From assembly GCF_000276665.1 (NCBI RefSeq), contig NW_004955438.1, positions 8,608,002 through 8,672,001 on the forward strand: DNA of 64,000 nt. Direction: 5' to 3'. Positions 13,560-25,906 of the stretch are shown here, piece after piece. A program made the position numbers and the translations under genes. How positions within the stretch are numbered: position 1 is the stretch's first letter; each line of letters starts with the position of its first letter. The notes under the pieces are model-generated. The model was not told the origin of the DNA. It worked only from the letters and a program-made list of their open reading frames with translations, and did not search any database. Source of the DNA: Chinchilla lanigera (Eukaryota > Chordata > Mammalia > Rodentia > Chinchillidae).

Positions 13560-13718
13560 TAAACCCAGGACCATTGCACTGAGCTACATCACAGCCCCTT
13601 TTTATCTTGATATTTTGAGACAGGATGTTGCTACATTGCTGAAGCTGGGCTGTGGGACTTGTGATCCTCCTGTATCAGCCTCTCAGAATGCTGACATTAT
13701 GGTGTACACTGCCATCCT
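13560..13718 (-). mobile_element. Composite B1+ID SINE (B1-dID type), antisense, degraded
   Basis: A reverse-complement ID part (ACCCAGGACCATTGCACTG, AGCTACATCACAGCCCC) is followed by a reverse-complement B1 part (GAGACAGGATGTTGCTACATT, without its last base GAGACAGGATGTTGCTACAT, then GTGATCCTCCTGTATCAGCC). The layout matches the copy at 16.6 kb, but this one is more diverged. Confidence 0.78.
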
Positions 13719-13849
13719 AGATGTTTCTTAATCCATGGAAGTTGACCTACCATGATTAATGGTCAGAGTCTGTCGCTAGTTCAGTTTCTTAGTTGTAACA
13801 CTACTGGCCCTTGAAGTGTTTGCTGTGAGATGCTGAACTGTACTTGATA

Positions 13850-14005
13850 GGAGATTTAGGAGCCTTCGTGGTCTCTGGCCTGTGAATGCCAGTCGCATTG
13901 CAAGACTTGGCTATCAAAAATGTCTCTAACATGTCTCCTAATGTCTCCAATAGCTCCTTGGGGTGAGGGAAGAGATGAGCTAAGAGTGCCACCTTTGAGA
14001 ACCCC
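13850..14005 (-). mobile_element. hAT-type (Charlie-like) non-autonomous DNA transposon fragment
   Basis: The blocks CTGGCCTGTGAATGCCAGTC, CAAAAATGTCTCTAACATGT, TAATGTCTCCAATAGCTCC and the end TTTGAGAACCCCTGCA match, in reverse, a short mammalian hAT repeat whose left end reads 'cagtggttctcaac' style. The copy is non-coding and fixed. Confidence 0.6.
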
Positions 14006-14374
14006 TGCACTAGCTACATGTTGGTGTCTGGGACTGATTTCCTTCCTTGTGACTGATGTTCTGTGCTGCCTGTCCATGTGACCTGTGTGTGATGAGGGCC
14101 ATCAGCTCTTTTCTTCCCCTTCCTTCTTCTGAACATAATGTTCTGGCCTTCAAGAGATTAGTAATATCGTTTATTCAACTGGGCGATTTGTTAAATGCAT
14201 TGAAAAAAGAATCTTCCTCTTCTCTTTGTGGGTGTATGCAATTAAAACTGCACATTGCCCACATATTGTGAAGTCCACAGCGTTTGCACAGCATCACATG
14301 AAGAGGTTTGTAGGAAGCAGCCTTTAATCCTTCATTTCTCTTGCCTGGCTGCATGGGGCTTGGGGGAGGTGGTA

Positions 14375-14455
14375 GTCATGTGTTCCCTGAGTCAGACTTC
14401 TTATTACCGCTGCCCCTGAATTACTGAGTGGCCTTGAGCAAGTCACTGAATCATG
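14375..14455 (+). repeat. MIR SINE fragment
   Basis: GAATTACTGAGTGGCCTTGA followed by GCAAGTCACTGAATCATG matches the MIR core. Confidence 0.55.
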
Positions 14456-16556
14456 AGCGTTTCTATCTTCCCTCTGGAGGAAGTCAGAACCGTCCTCCAA
14501 TTACAACACCGCCTACCTTCAAACTTGTAGAGTGGTGTTATATTAAGTGCAAAATACTTTGAAAGGAATTCTAAGACATCCAACTCATTGAAAAGTAAGT
14601 ACAATTTCTGAGAAGGAAAGCACTGTTTGTTCAAATGAATTTTTGAGATAAAATAGCTCATTTGTCAGTAATCAATTTCAAAACACCACAAGAAGAAAGC
14701 CAACAGGCAGCAACAAAAGGCTGTTCCAAGTCAGTTTCTGGGTGGTTTCCATTTTCTTTGGGATAAATACTATCTCAGGCCTGAGAGTCACTGAGCATTG
14801 AGTCAATACAAAGCCACTGTAGAAAAACTGAATGCAAGCAACGTCAATGGTGACCGGACACTAGTGACATTCACTAATCTCACAGGACCTGAGGGTGCAT
14901 CTTGCTCTTTTGGAGAGTAGGTATCCTGGAAGTGGTTTTTCCTGTGGGAATTTATTATTCTCTGCATTAGACGGTCTGCAGTGGAAGAAGGTTTGGCTTC
15001 TGAAGATCTGAAGATGGCTGTGCCCTGCCCCTTCCATGAGGAATTCCAGAGCAGATTCTCATTATGCACTTGAAATATATCTTAAGGGACTTCTTAGCTC
15101 ATGGAGTATCTCACTTCCTCAGTCCTAAAAAAATAGCTCTCAAGTTGTTTTTGCCAGTTAGTACATAAAATTACCCAAGAACACAACAAATCTTCATAGA
15201 TATGGGATTATATTCATCTAAACGTTTCTTCTTAATTGCTGTTGATATATTGAATGACAGGTGTACATGGCTACCTAATTTATAAATGAGATGAAGTTAT
15301 TGCCTCATAAATATTTCATGAGCTAAGCCCTGAATCTTATGGATGTGAGCGATAAAGGAGCATTATGCTTGCGTAAAATGCCAGGCAACTTTAATATACA
15401 TTTATCTTATTGTTTTAAACACATTTAACGGTCAAGAAAGGAATAACTCACACTACTGAGTGGAAACAACAAAGTAAATTAAAACGACTTTAAAAGTGTC
15501 AAACTAAGTTTTTATTTGTATATAGTATTTGATTTCACCCTGCCTCTTAAAATAGATGTGGCATTTAGAACAAATTTTGTAAGGTTCTTTTCAGAAATAA
15601 GCAGCATTTTTCCTTCCTAATGATCATTAAATTATTTAGTGATGATAGAAGATTAAGATAGAAAAGGTAGAAAGTGACAATAGAGAAGGAAGGATGTATC
15701 TCCATCTTTTTCTGTTATTGTGCCTTAAAATCATATCCTGTTTTCTCCCCTAATCTGATAGCAGTTCCTTTGCAAATTGGACTTATACTCTGCAGTCTAG
15801 TTTCTATAGAAAATTCAAAAGGAAGTTAGTAGACCCAGGCAATGTACCAGTCATGGGAGAAAAGGAATGGTCTTTGACATGCGCACAGATAAGTGTTTTC
15901 CTAAAGAACATGTTTCCAGACTGGGTGGGAGGAGGGCTGGGCAGGGTACCCTGCCGCAACTGCAGCCCCACTGTCTGTTGCCCATCACTATAACTTTCTT
16001 AGGATTCTCTGGGGCTTTTCTGCAGATAAGAGTGCATCACCTGTAATTCAGGTTGATCCCAAGTGGTTTGTAATGCTAACGTGCACCCAGGAAAGCTACC
16101 TGCATCAAGGAACGTGGGGACAAACTGGCTGATGCAAGGTAGGGGCTGCAAAAGAAAAATAGATTCCAGCGACACACACTGTGCAAGGGATTTGGACCTT
16201 AGGAAATGTTTTAGGTGTGTTTTTGCTTTAAGGGAGCAGCTGAGTTGGAAATGTGTGGTCAGCACCCTTCCACTTGCAAATCTGGATTTAGATGTTCCAG
16301 ATGACACTCAGGTTGACCACAGCAGTTTAAAACCACACAGTGTAGCCCTTCTCTAAGTCCCTCTTACTTCATAAGGTTCTTAGGAAAGTTGTGAGGATTT
16401 TTCCCTGAGCTATGAAAGAAGTAGCACTTTTACATTTGCTGTAGTCCTACTCATTTTTAGTTAATAAACATACAAGACCATAGTGTTGGTGCTTTTGAAT
16501 CTAGGTTCTCCTCCATTAGTTTCCCTGTAATATTGATAAGAAATAGAACTTTCTTT

Positions 16557-16558
<2 letters not shown>
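14456..16558. other. Non-coding intronic stretch
   Basis: Unique-looking AT-rich sequence with no recognised element. Confidence 0.6.
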
Positions 16559-16590
<32 letters not shown>

Positions 16591-16739
16591 GTAGAACTCG
16601 GCATGGGTTACACTACAACTGAGATACATCCAGAGCCTTTTTTATTTTTAATTGCCCATACTGGCCTGAAATATGTGATCCTCCTGCCTCAGGCTCCTGA
16701 ATATATGGGATTACAAGCAAGTGCTACCATGCCCAGCCT
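16559..16739 (-). mobile_element. Composite B1+ID SINE (B1-dID type), antisense
   Basis: A run of 29 T at 16561-16589 leads into a diverged reverse-complement ID part (ending ACTGAGATACATCCAGAGCC), directly joined to a reverse-complement B1 part (GATCCTCCTGCCTCAGGCTC, then ending near GCTACCATGCCCAGCC). On the minus strand the order is B1 - ID - poly(A), the arrangement of B1-dID dimers known from several non-murid rodents. Confidence 0.85.
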
Positions 16740-19700
16740 AAAGTTTTCTTTATAACTGCATACACATTCAGGAAGTAATTAGCTAAGAAGAGCTGCATAT
16801 CATAAAGCAGAAAGATCCTTGGTTTTGGGAGTCACGTATTCCTGGAATCAAGTGCTAATGTTTACAGTGTGTAAATGCCATTTAAGCCATTGATTTTACT
16901 TTTTTCAACTTTAGTTTTTTAAAAAAAAATCTCAAAAATGGGTAATAATGTCTGAGAAGCTTTCATGAGATTTAATAATAAGATGTAAAAAACATTTTGA
17001 TATGAGTGTCTGGCACTGAAAAGTGCTCAGTGGTTGGCATGAACACATTTCAAATGCATATCTATCCTGTTTACTTCTCTATGTCTGTGTGCATGGAGCT
17101 ATCAGAAATCATAGATTCCTTTCAAAGATAGGGAAGAATCTTTTGAAGTCTATATAAAAGAGCTTAAGAATTAATGTCTTGCTTTTATCCCAGGTATAAA
17201 TGCCTACCATGTTCAAAGGGCATCAGTAGGATTAATATTAAAAATATTCTTTGAAGTTCTAAAACAGAAGGGCCTGCGAATAAAATCCATAGCTATTTCT
17301 ATAGGGAAGAAAGTTCTCAATACCAAGAAATAGGCTTTCTGGAAAACTAGGCCATTTCTGCTATGATTATATATATAAAATGAAAAAGATTTAGACTTTC
17401 AGTTGACGGTCAAGAGGTGATCCTATTCTTTGGTTCATTGCTTGGCATCAAACCCTACAAATCCGTAGGGGCAGGTTTGCTGATCTGCACCATTTCTGTA
17501 GTTGGGATTGGGCTCATTTTTATTCATATTTGGACAAGCTCTGGCCACATCATTCAGGAAATTACAGCTAATTTTTTGACTGTCCAGGAAGAGGCCTCTG
17601 AAATCCTGGTGTCCAGAAAACAAACAGCGTCCTCCCAGTACAAGGCTGGGAGGCCTCATCCCGCTCAGGGGCCAGGAAGCAGCTTCCTCTAAAGCCCATC
17701 ACTCCTGTTTGTTTTCAGACCTTATCAGCCTTCTCCAGATCTGGAGACAGACACAGAAACTGTCCCTGCAGATTTAGGTGGGGTCAGGGAATCAGCCACC
17801 AGTCTCATCTTCACAAGAATCTCACAATGAACCAAGCATTTCTGCAAACATCATCACCGCTGGACATTTGTTTTTCATATATTGTTGTGTTTCTGAGAAG
17901 CCCTAGCATATTTCTTCACCCTTTGTCATGTTACGCCTTCTAGAACCACAGACTATCCCACAGATTGATAATAAAAGATGAGCCAGTTGCAGCATAATGC
18001 TTTTTGTTTGTTTGTTTTTCAGTGTGGAAGAGGATTTTAATGAGAACATGTATTTTCTGGATTGGTTCAATAAATAAAAGTGTTTCAGATTTAACCTTGC
18101 ATTTTTCCAGACTCTCTCTTTTTTTTTTCTTTAACATTTCCACTGTTTAAACTCTGACTCTCACTACGGTACCTCGGAGAATTCAAGTGTTTCATGGGCA
18201 AGCAGTTAGCTACCTTGCAACTGCACACATCAGAAGACCCTGACCATGACTCATTATGTGACGTGCTGACTTTCAACTGATGTTAAGCCCACTTTAAATG
18301 GTAATGAGGATGCCGAGCTGGGAGATAGCATGCAACTTTAAAGATCTGATTGCAAGAAAGCAAGGAAACATTTGAAAGAAATAATAGAATTCCACGATAG
18401 TGAAAGTGAAGGTGAAATCAGGGCAGGGAATGGCAGAAATGACTTTTTCTTCCTCATGATTTTAAGCTATGCCTTTGTTATATTTTATTGTGTTGATATG
18501 AAAAATAACGAGGAAAACCAATATTTGCTATCCAACTTTGGATCAAATTAAATGTGACATAATGCATTGTTCCGATGTGCGACTACTTTGTTGCTTTCAA
18601 ACTCAGAATCATTCTTTCAGGGAAAATTTAATATGAAAAAGTCAATTAAAATGTAAGGAAGATGAAGGTCAAGGAGCTGAAAAATGAGAATTTGTCCAAG
18701 CATGAGAGAAAGGCAAATGGAAATATGAACCATTTAAGCATAAGTCCCATTCGTACATATATACACACACACTTGAACATTAACTATTTAGGCAGGAGCT
18801 ACATTTTGCGCATGTGCACAAAGAAGTCCCGACTTGTGACCTTTCGCGGATGGGAATGGACCTCGCATTATGAACATTTGCAAACGTAACAGATCATGGA
18901 AGAAGCTCACGTGTCTGCCGGACATTGTCCCAGTTGTGCTGCTGTGTGCTTACTGTAGCGTGATAGCGGGCAGCCGTACAGTGCAGAACCAGAGCCCAGG
19001 ATATCCTGAAGCAACAGGAAAAGCAGTGATGCTGTGGAAGGGACAGCTAGGAAGAGCAAAGCAATAACCATGGAAACAAAAGGAAAAATAGTTGATTGGA
19101 CGGAGGTGAAAAGATGGTGGGCATTGCTTTCTTATAACATGAATCATTCAACCATTGGAAGAATTCCAAAGAAGAAGGACAAGATCATGGAGCATGTGAA
19201 CTCTTCTGTGCCAGTGAAGTCACTTTGTTGGAGTTATGAATGAATCTGACTTCTGAACATTCTCCAGGAACAGAGCTTGTGGGAGATTTACCGTGTACAC
19301 ATAGGACCTGGGAGAAAATATATAAGTGAGGTGAGACTGTTGCAACTCAGGTGGCCTCACTGGTGCATGTGAATACATTGAGCTTAGTTGTAACCACTGT
19401 TGCCTACCTGGTGATCCTGGAACCTGTCCAAAAGTCTGTAAGACACTCAGAGGAGCATTGTTTTCCAGCCACTGACACCCAAACAATTTCTCGCCTGACA
19501 TTTGAATTTGTTAGTAGTTTATGAGAAAGCCCAGGTACCCTCCAGCTAGCCACAGCTCACCTTGGGTGAGCTCCCTTGGGATGCCAGGACCCACCAGTCT
19601 TGCTGTCTTCCAAGGCACATTCTGACCTCATGTCTCTCATAAGTGACACTTTGTGCTGCCCTGGATCTTTTTGCCTCTCTCTTGAGTCTCACAACCCCTT

Positions 19701-20334
19701 CCATCTTTGCTGGCTGCTTCTTACCCCAGGACTGAGTTTTCCTGAAACAGAGCCATTTTGAGATACTCAATTTCTTCATGAAGAAAGATGCCATCTAACT
19801 TAATTTTCTTCATTTATTCTACTAGATTTTGCTCCTGCCATTCCCAACTAAACAGCAAAGGGCTTTGAACTTATTTTCTTACACAGCCCTGTTTTCTTAA
19901 TTAAAAGTTTGCTAGGTGAAGTAATAAAATGTGGTCAACTTTAAGATCTTTATTAGATTTAAACAACCTGGGAGAAGTCCAGTCTTTCAGCAGAATCTCC
20001 ATATTCCTTTCACATTCTGCTATGTCTAGTTCTGTAGAAATCTAATGGCATTGGTGAATATGCAGCCACATGTGGCTTAAAACTATATACTGATGGATGT
20101 TAGTAGTTGAGTAGGTCTGCAGAGATGACATATTCTGGTGGTAATTTTTGCACCAGCAAAACTGATTTATTTATGGTCATAAGCATTATTGTCTGCAGTT
20201 GAAACTCATCAGAGTTGATCTCAGGACTGAACTCTATTTTCTGGCTTAGAAACACTTGTCACTACTTCAGTAGATTCACTCAGAACTGTTAAACTAGTCA
20301 CTTCATATAGCCACAGCCTAAGTCTAATGCTGAA
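16740..20334. other. Non-coding intronic stretch
   Basis: Unique-looking. An NRF1-like dodecamer TGCGCATGTGCA lies at 18807-18818. No gene, RNA gene or clear repeat. Confidence 0.6.
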
Positions 20335-20525
20335 AATAATGATTACCTTTTATTGAGCACTTATTCCATTCAGGCCATTTACTGAGTAAAAGCTTTGCAT
20401 AAGTGGCCTCATTTAATCTTTACAACTGTGTTGTAAGGAAATTTTGCATTAGAGCAGTGAAATGACTTGCTAAATATTTGCCCACAGCTCATTAATGGCC
20501 TAGGACCCACAAGTGTGTCTGGCTT
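20335..20525 (+). repeat. MIR-family SINE
   Basis: TTTTATTGAGCACTTATTCC, GCCTCATTTAATCTTTACAA and GAAATGACTTGCTAAATATT are in the order of a MIR-family element. Confidence 0.75.
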
Positions 20526-21059
20526 CATTTCGTTCAACCTGGAATGAAACAGGTTTCATAACTGAAGAAAGGCTTTATACTGGAATCCTAAACTTCCTCA
20601 AATTCTCAAGTAATTTTTGGTTGCGTTGTATGAGTGACACTAGATACAGGAAGCAGATTCAGGAAATTAAGCCTTTTCTGTCCCTTCCTTGGATATCTTA
20701 GGTCTTAACCATTCTTCATTCATTGTGGCTTTTGATGATAGCATTTCTGAGAAGTTCTCCAAGTCATAGAGTTAATCTTCAGTTGAACCCCATGATGCAC
20801 TGAGTCCCACATCAGTGGGCCTTGTGGGAATCTCAGGGTGAAAGAGACCTTGACTATAAAAACCTTTTTTCTTCCTGACGTGGTTCCAATACACAAGCCC
20901 AGACTAAGTGACCATGAAACCAGTGTTTCAGGGCTCTGGAATCCTAGGTTCAACTCTTTCTCCTGTTCATGTTGGATGATAGGTTTAATCATAAACAACA
21001 TACTTCCCAGTTATGCGTTAGGATGATGTTAGAAAGCCAGGACTTCTTTTGTATTAAGG

Positions 21060-21414
21060 TGATGCTGTAGTTCAGATCAGAGATGTCTCTCAGAAGTCTT
21101 ATGTATTCAGAGGTGGGGATTTGGGACTGTGATTGGATCTTGAGGGCTGTGTATGTATCAGTAGTTAATCCACATGTGCTCTTAGGTAGGGAGATGTGGC
21201 TGGAGGTCTCCGGGAGTAATTCTTGTCCCTTCCTTCTCTGTACCATGAGGGGAGTAGCTTTCCCCTCCCATGCTCTTCTACTGTACCATTTCCAACTTGG
21301 AGCCAGCCAGGCATAGACTGAATCCTCTAAAAACTGTGAACCAAAACATACCTTTCCTTCAGGTTTTCTGAGTGTTGAGTATTTTGTCCCAGTGATGAGG
21401 AAGTGATTAATATA
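21060..21414 (+). repeat. Solitary LTR-like repeat, MaLR type (about 355 bp), diverged
   Basis: Beginning TGATGCTGTAGTTCAGATC, it follows the same order of landmarks as the copy at 63 kb: GTGATTGGATCTTGAGGGC, GAGATGTGGCTGGAGG, a pyrimidine-rich centre, GAACCAAAACATACCTTTCC and TATTTTGTCCCAGTGATG near the 3' end. It is a non-coding relic. The long minus-strand open frame that overlaps it is not a gene. Confidence 0.6.
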
Positions 21415-21589
21415 GGCGGCAAGCACAAACAGCTTTTGCCTCTGTGAAGCACTCTTGACTATTTTTCCAGGGTCAGAAATGGCCATGTGTTGGCTGTTTC
21501 CTCCTCAGGTCCTTGTCAAAAATAGTCTTAAAAAGGACCACAGTTAAGAAAGTTATTGAAGACACAACACGTTGCTAGTCCTAAATCTT

Positions 21590-21775
21590 CAAGTAAGCCT
21601 GGAAGACACATATTGTTAAGCCCACTTATTGACTGAAAACTATGACTCAGTGAATTTAAATGTCTTCTTATATCGCACAGATACTTATTAGACTGCTCAG
21701 AAATCAAACACTGGTTTCTCCAACTGTAAAGCTCGTGTGTTTGTTTTCTTCTATACCACTCTGGGCTGAGTGACA
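21590..21775 (+). repeat. MIR-family SINE
   Basis: AAACTATGACTCAGTGAATT, CTTATATCGCACAGATACTT and AACTGTAAAGCTCGTGTGTT followed by CTATACCACTCTGG correspond to the 3' half of a MIR-family repeat. Confidence 0.65.
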
Positions 21776-21934
21776 CAATGTCAACTTGGTCTAGCACACA
21801 ACTACCGCACACAACTAAACACACTTTTTAAACTGTACTTTAGCCATTCAGTTCACTCCTTCCTTTCTTACTTTCCACATTTCCTTTCCTTCCGTTCTCT
21901 GTCTCGCTGTCCTTTGCTTTAGCTGAATAACAAA

Positions 21935-22065
21935 TTGATATGTTTATTGTACAGATGAGGGACCCAGGCCATGGGAACATTAATTTAACCTCAGTTACAC
22001 AACAGAGAACTGTTAGATCCAATCCATGATTTAAATCCAAGGTGCAAATAAAAAGATAGGCTACA
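21935..22065 (+). repeat. MIR-family SINE
   Basis: TATTGTACAGATGAGGGACC, CAGTTACACAACAGAGAACT and TGATTTAAATCCAAGGTGC are in MIR-family order. It lies 0.2 kb after another such copy. Confidence 0.6.
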
Positions 22066-22227
22066 CATAGCTGTGGAAAAGTGAGACTAACACTGTCATA
22101 GCAGTCTTCAGTAGGACAGTACAGTGAAGAACACAAGGATACTTTGTGTGTCATCTATACTAGTTGAGGGTTTTTAGGAGATTAGAGACCAAGTTCCCTC
22201 AGGTAGATGCACCCTTGTTCATTTACT

Positions 22228-22310
22228 ATTTTTTTTTTGATACCAGGAATTGAACTCACAGCCTCATGCTTGCCAGGTAGGCACTGTGCCACTGAGCTAT
22301 ATCCCCGGCC
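22228..22310 (-). mobile_element. ID-type SINE monomer, antisense
   Basis: A T run is followed by the reverse complement of an ID SINE (GAATTGAACTCACAGCC, then CACTGAGCTATATCCCCGG). Imperfect flanking repeats, CCCTTGTTCATTTAC at 22212-22226 and CCCTTGCTTGTTTAC at 22313-22327, match at 12 of 15 positions, so this insertion is older than the one at 22465. Confidence 0.88.
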
Positions 22311-22464
22311 ATCCCTTGCTTGTTTACAAGGTGGCAGTAACTATCTGAAGAAGAAGCACAGAAGAGATGCTGCGCAGGAGAACTGGCCTCAGGAGGGATT
22401 CATCTGCATGATGAGTTAAAGGGAAGAAGAAAGCAGGGGTGGCTATTAAATATGGGTAATGGGG

Positions 22465-22550
22465 GTGCTAGGGATTTAGCTCAGTGGCACAGAACCAGCC
22501 TGGCAAGCGCAATGTCATGAGTTTGATTCCCGGTACCAGAAAATAAAAAA
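22465..22550 (+). mobile_element. ID-type (tRNA-derived) SINE, sense orientation
   Basis: The body begins GGTGCTAGGGATTTAGCTC, carries tRNA-like A-box (TTAGCTCAGTGG) and B-box (GTTTGATTCCC) sequences, and ends in an A-rich tail. A perfect 16-bp target-site duplication (AATATGGGTAATGGGG) flanks it at 22449-22464 and 22551-22566, marking it as a fairly recent insertion. It is the only ID monomer here in the FLRT2 sense direction. It is not a functional tRNA gene. Confidence 0.92.
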
Positions 22551-22566
22551 AATATGGGTAATGGGG

Positions 22567-25500
22567 AGGATGTCAATGCCATTGGTTAAATGGAAGTGGT
22601 AGCAGAGCCTGCGAGATCTGAAGTTGAAGGTGAATGTACAACTCTCAGTGTTCATGAGCTTGGAGATGCAAGGCTTCATTTTGACTGAATGTTATAATTG
22701 GGTTAAATAAGTAGTATCTGGCTTTATAAGATTAAAGCAGTATCTTTTAATCATGTATTTTAAAAAAGGTGCTTGGGAATAAAACTAAAAGATCATGCAC
22801 ATTGAGGGGTTGTGAAGCAATCAGTTGTGATCAGAGAAGTAAAGAGAATACTTGGAGAGGACGTAGAGAAGTGTAGAAGGGAGAGTTTAAATAAAAGCTT
22901 TAGGCGTATTAGTGATTGCAGAGAAGTCAGTGGAAGGAAGACTGAACGTGAGCCTAGGACTTGGTATTATGAAGTTGCACTGTGCACTTCATAGAGAGTA
23001 GCTTCCAACATACTTCGGGGTAGTGTAAACTGGATGATACGAGCCAGAGAACAACAAATAGAGATGATATAATTGACATGAAGGTAAGAAGGAGGAGTGG
23101 ACTGGGAGCTTGCTGAATTTTCAGTGCTGGGAAAGCTTTGGGAATAGTGAAGACTATCCCCAATCATCCTTATCATCAAAGCAGAGCTAGTGTGCGACCC
23201 CTCCGTAACCTGTGCGTTATACTGCACAGCGTATCTTACCCACTCTAAATGCTTTGTGGATGTCTGCTTAATGACTCAGTTAGCATTTAAGAAGGCAAAA
23301 ACATAGTTGCTATTCTTATTTTACATTCAAAAATACTGTTGAGTCATTGAGACTGAGGAACACATGGAAGCCATACCCTAGAGTAGGCAGGAGGGTGGGA
23401 GGGAGTCAGTGAGGGGCACAAGGTTAACGGTGGAAATGAGAGCTTCCAGCTAATGACAGGCAAAGGCTATGGAAGGGAAGCCAGTGATGGTGCAGGAACA
23501 GAAGCTGAAGTAGTGAATAGGATGTATAGAATGAGATGGAAGGGAGGTATGGCATGGAAGAGGCTCAGCAACAGAATGTGGCTTTGAGCAGGTACCCAAG
23601 GGCCAGTCCATGCTCATCAGGGACAAGCCAAACTCACTTGGGACTCAGGCTAGTGTTGAACCTATTTGTCAGCATTGCCTACAAGCCCCTTTGAACTTTA
23701 AATGACACAGCATGAGCCTCATAAAGAGGTTCTGGCACACAGCCAGACATCCATGACTAAAATTATGCCCAACCTTGCCAATTCCCTGGGGAAACCACAA
23801 ACCTCTAGATAATAGAGGACAGCAGGCTGCCCCACAGCTGTTGAATGTCACGCAGCAGTGGATTAATGGCCTGGGGAGAAAAAACCCTAAAATCTTCCTA
23901 GTCCCAAGGAAAGAGTACAATCTTGGAGGCCCAACACTGGCTTTTGAACCCCAGCTTTCTGCCTGCTATTTAGACAAACTTTATTATTTTTAGACAAACT
24001 TTGTTGTTTTGTTACTGACAAAGTATAACCAACGACAGCTAAAGGTTTTGTTAGGTGTTAGTGCAGTGTGTCAAGAGAATACTTTTTAAGTGACAAATTC
24101 CATGCAAACATTAGTTCTTTAGTAACTACTGTTATTATTGATAAAGCCACAGAGATGTGGGTAGCTAAGAAAGAGTGCTAGCAGAAAGATTGTCCGGCGG
24201 CTGGAATGTAGTACTCAGAAATGGGAGATTTTTCTTTCAAGTCACCATGGAATATTCTGGCTGTACAAATGGTAGTTCTGCAGGTCAGATAGAAGAGTTC
24301 ATCATCTAGAACAAACACCGCTTCTCAGTGTAGAGGAAGGGCCTATTTCATACTAGTTACTTGCTTGCTTTTTATAAAAGACCGTATCCAAACATGAATA
24401 CTATTTCTTAAATAAAGGATAGTGAAATGCCTGTCAGATGTACTGTGGTAACAAACATATTTGCATATGTATTTGTACATAACCTCTACAAATATATATA
24501 TGCACACATATATGAGTATGCAAGCATTTTGCAAATTATATATGTAGACTTTTTTTGCTGTCTCTCAACAAAAGTAGCTTTTCAAAATTATGATAAATTT
24601 ATTCCACTTTCTGAAGGGAACCATCTTGTTAATAAATAAATAAATAAAAAATAAAACTTAGAATAGTCATTATGGTGTGACTGGGATTACCCTTGCAGAA
24701 GAATTCAGGTATATGACTAGTTCCTCTCTGCTCAGCGTTTCGTCTGGAAGGTGAGATGGTACTTCTGATTTCATTAAAGCACCCTGTAGCTTGGGAAACA
24801 AATTGGAGAAATCAGGATTGATTACAGTCTACGCTGTCTTTGTGTTCGTCAGGGTTTGTGCAAAGCCAAGATGGAGTTTTCAGAGCAAGAGTGGCTTTAA
24901 TGGAACTCCGAGCTCAGCACGGGGAATTCTGATTTGGTGACAGTTTCACTTATTATAAAGAGCGCAGTGAAGAGGGCATGATTTCCCTTTAGAAGCTGTA
25001 CCTTTCCTTCAGTGACTTCTGCCCTGTTAACTGAATGGATCAGCAGCTTACTAGAATGTCACAAATCTATGGTGCATCTTTTCATGCCCATGAATTCTAT
25101 GTGAGTCCCTCCATTTCTTTTGAAAAGGATGTTGGGGAGTAATCTGCAAGAACCCCTGATGAATGATCATTTCTGTTCTAAGGTTGTTGTGTTTGGGGGT
25201 TGGGGATCTATAGAAAATCTTCTTCCTTATCCCTCAGTGGGGAGTGTGGAAAGTGTAAATGAAGCTTTTCTCCAATGCAACATTTTCTCCATGTCTTTCA
25301 GATTTCCCCAATCAAATAGCACCTCTTTTTGTTTTGTGCCTGGACAAAATTTTCTTGATACATCTATTTCTGGCACTTATGATCTTCTGCCTTCAATTGT
25401 TTATTGATTCTTCATCTTTGTCTTCCTTGCTCCTAAGTACTGATATGGACTTGAGCTGATTTATATCTGAATTCCCTGAAGGTTTGCTGTAGGAGCTCTC

Positions 25501-25783
25501 CACTTAGTATGAGCTCACTTAGTACTACCGCAGTCCCACTGAAGTAAATGGCAGAGTGGAGTGGATAGAGGCCACTTTGGCTCTATGGGGAAGAGGAAAG
25601 TCGATCTTCCAGACATTGATTTAAAAGAGAAAAAAAATTTAAAAGACTTTTGCATCATAATACTTTGTAGAATAATGGGATTGACTGAATAACTGATAAC
25701 CACAAAACCATCACATAAAGAATGCCTCTGTCTTATTCACTGATGAGGGAAGCTTTCTGATAAGGGCAAGTTAAGGACATATG
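22567..25783. other. Non-coding intronic stretch
   Basis: Nothing recognised apart from the AAAT repeat at 24.63 kb. Confidence 0.6.
24630..24656. repeat. (AAAT)n short tandem repeat
   Basis: About five AAAT/AATA units running into an A-rich end. Confidence 0.85.
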
Positions 25784-25788
25784 AGTAA

Positions 25789-25802
<14 letters not shown>

Positions 25803-25820
<18 letters not shown>

Positions 25821-25890
25821 TAGCAGAAATTGAACTCAGGATCTCCCACTTGCCAGGCAGGTGCTGTGCCACTGAGCTAAATCCCCAGCC
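25803..25890 (-). mobile_element. ID-type SINE monomer, antisense
   Basis: A poly-T tail, then GAAATTGAACTCAGGATC and CACTGAGCTAAATCCCCAG, is the reverse complement of an ID SINE. A 10-bp target-site duplication (AGTAATTTCT) lies at 25784-25793 and 25897-25906. Confidence 0.9.
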
Positions 25891-25906
25891 CATAAAAGTA
25901 ATTTCT

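Noticed and set aside
20989..21486. 165-codon open frame on the minus strand
   Set aside because: It lies mostly over the LTR-like repeat at 21060-21414, read backwards. It resembles no protein.
22465..22550. tRNA gene
   Set aside because: The tRNA-like boxes belong to an ID SINE with an A-rich tail and target-site duplication. The cloverleaf is not intact.
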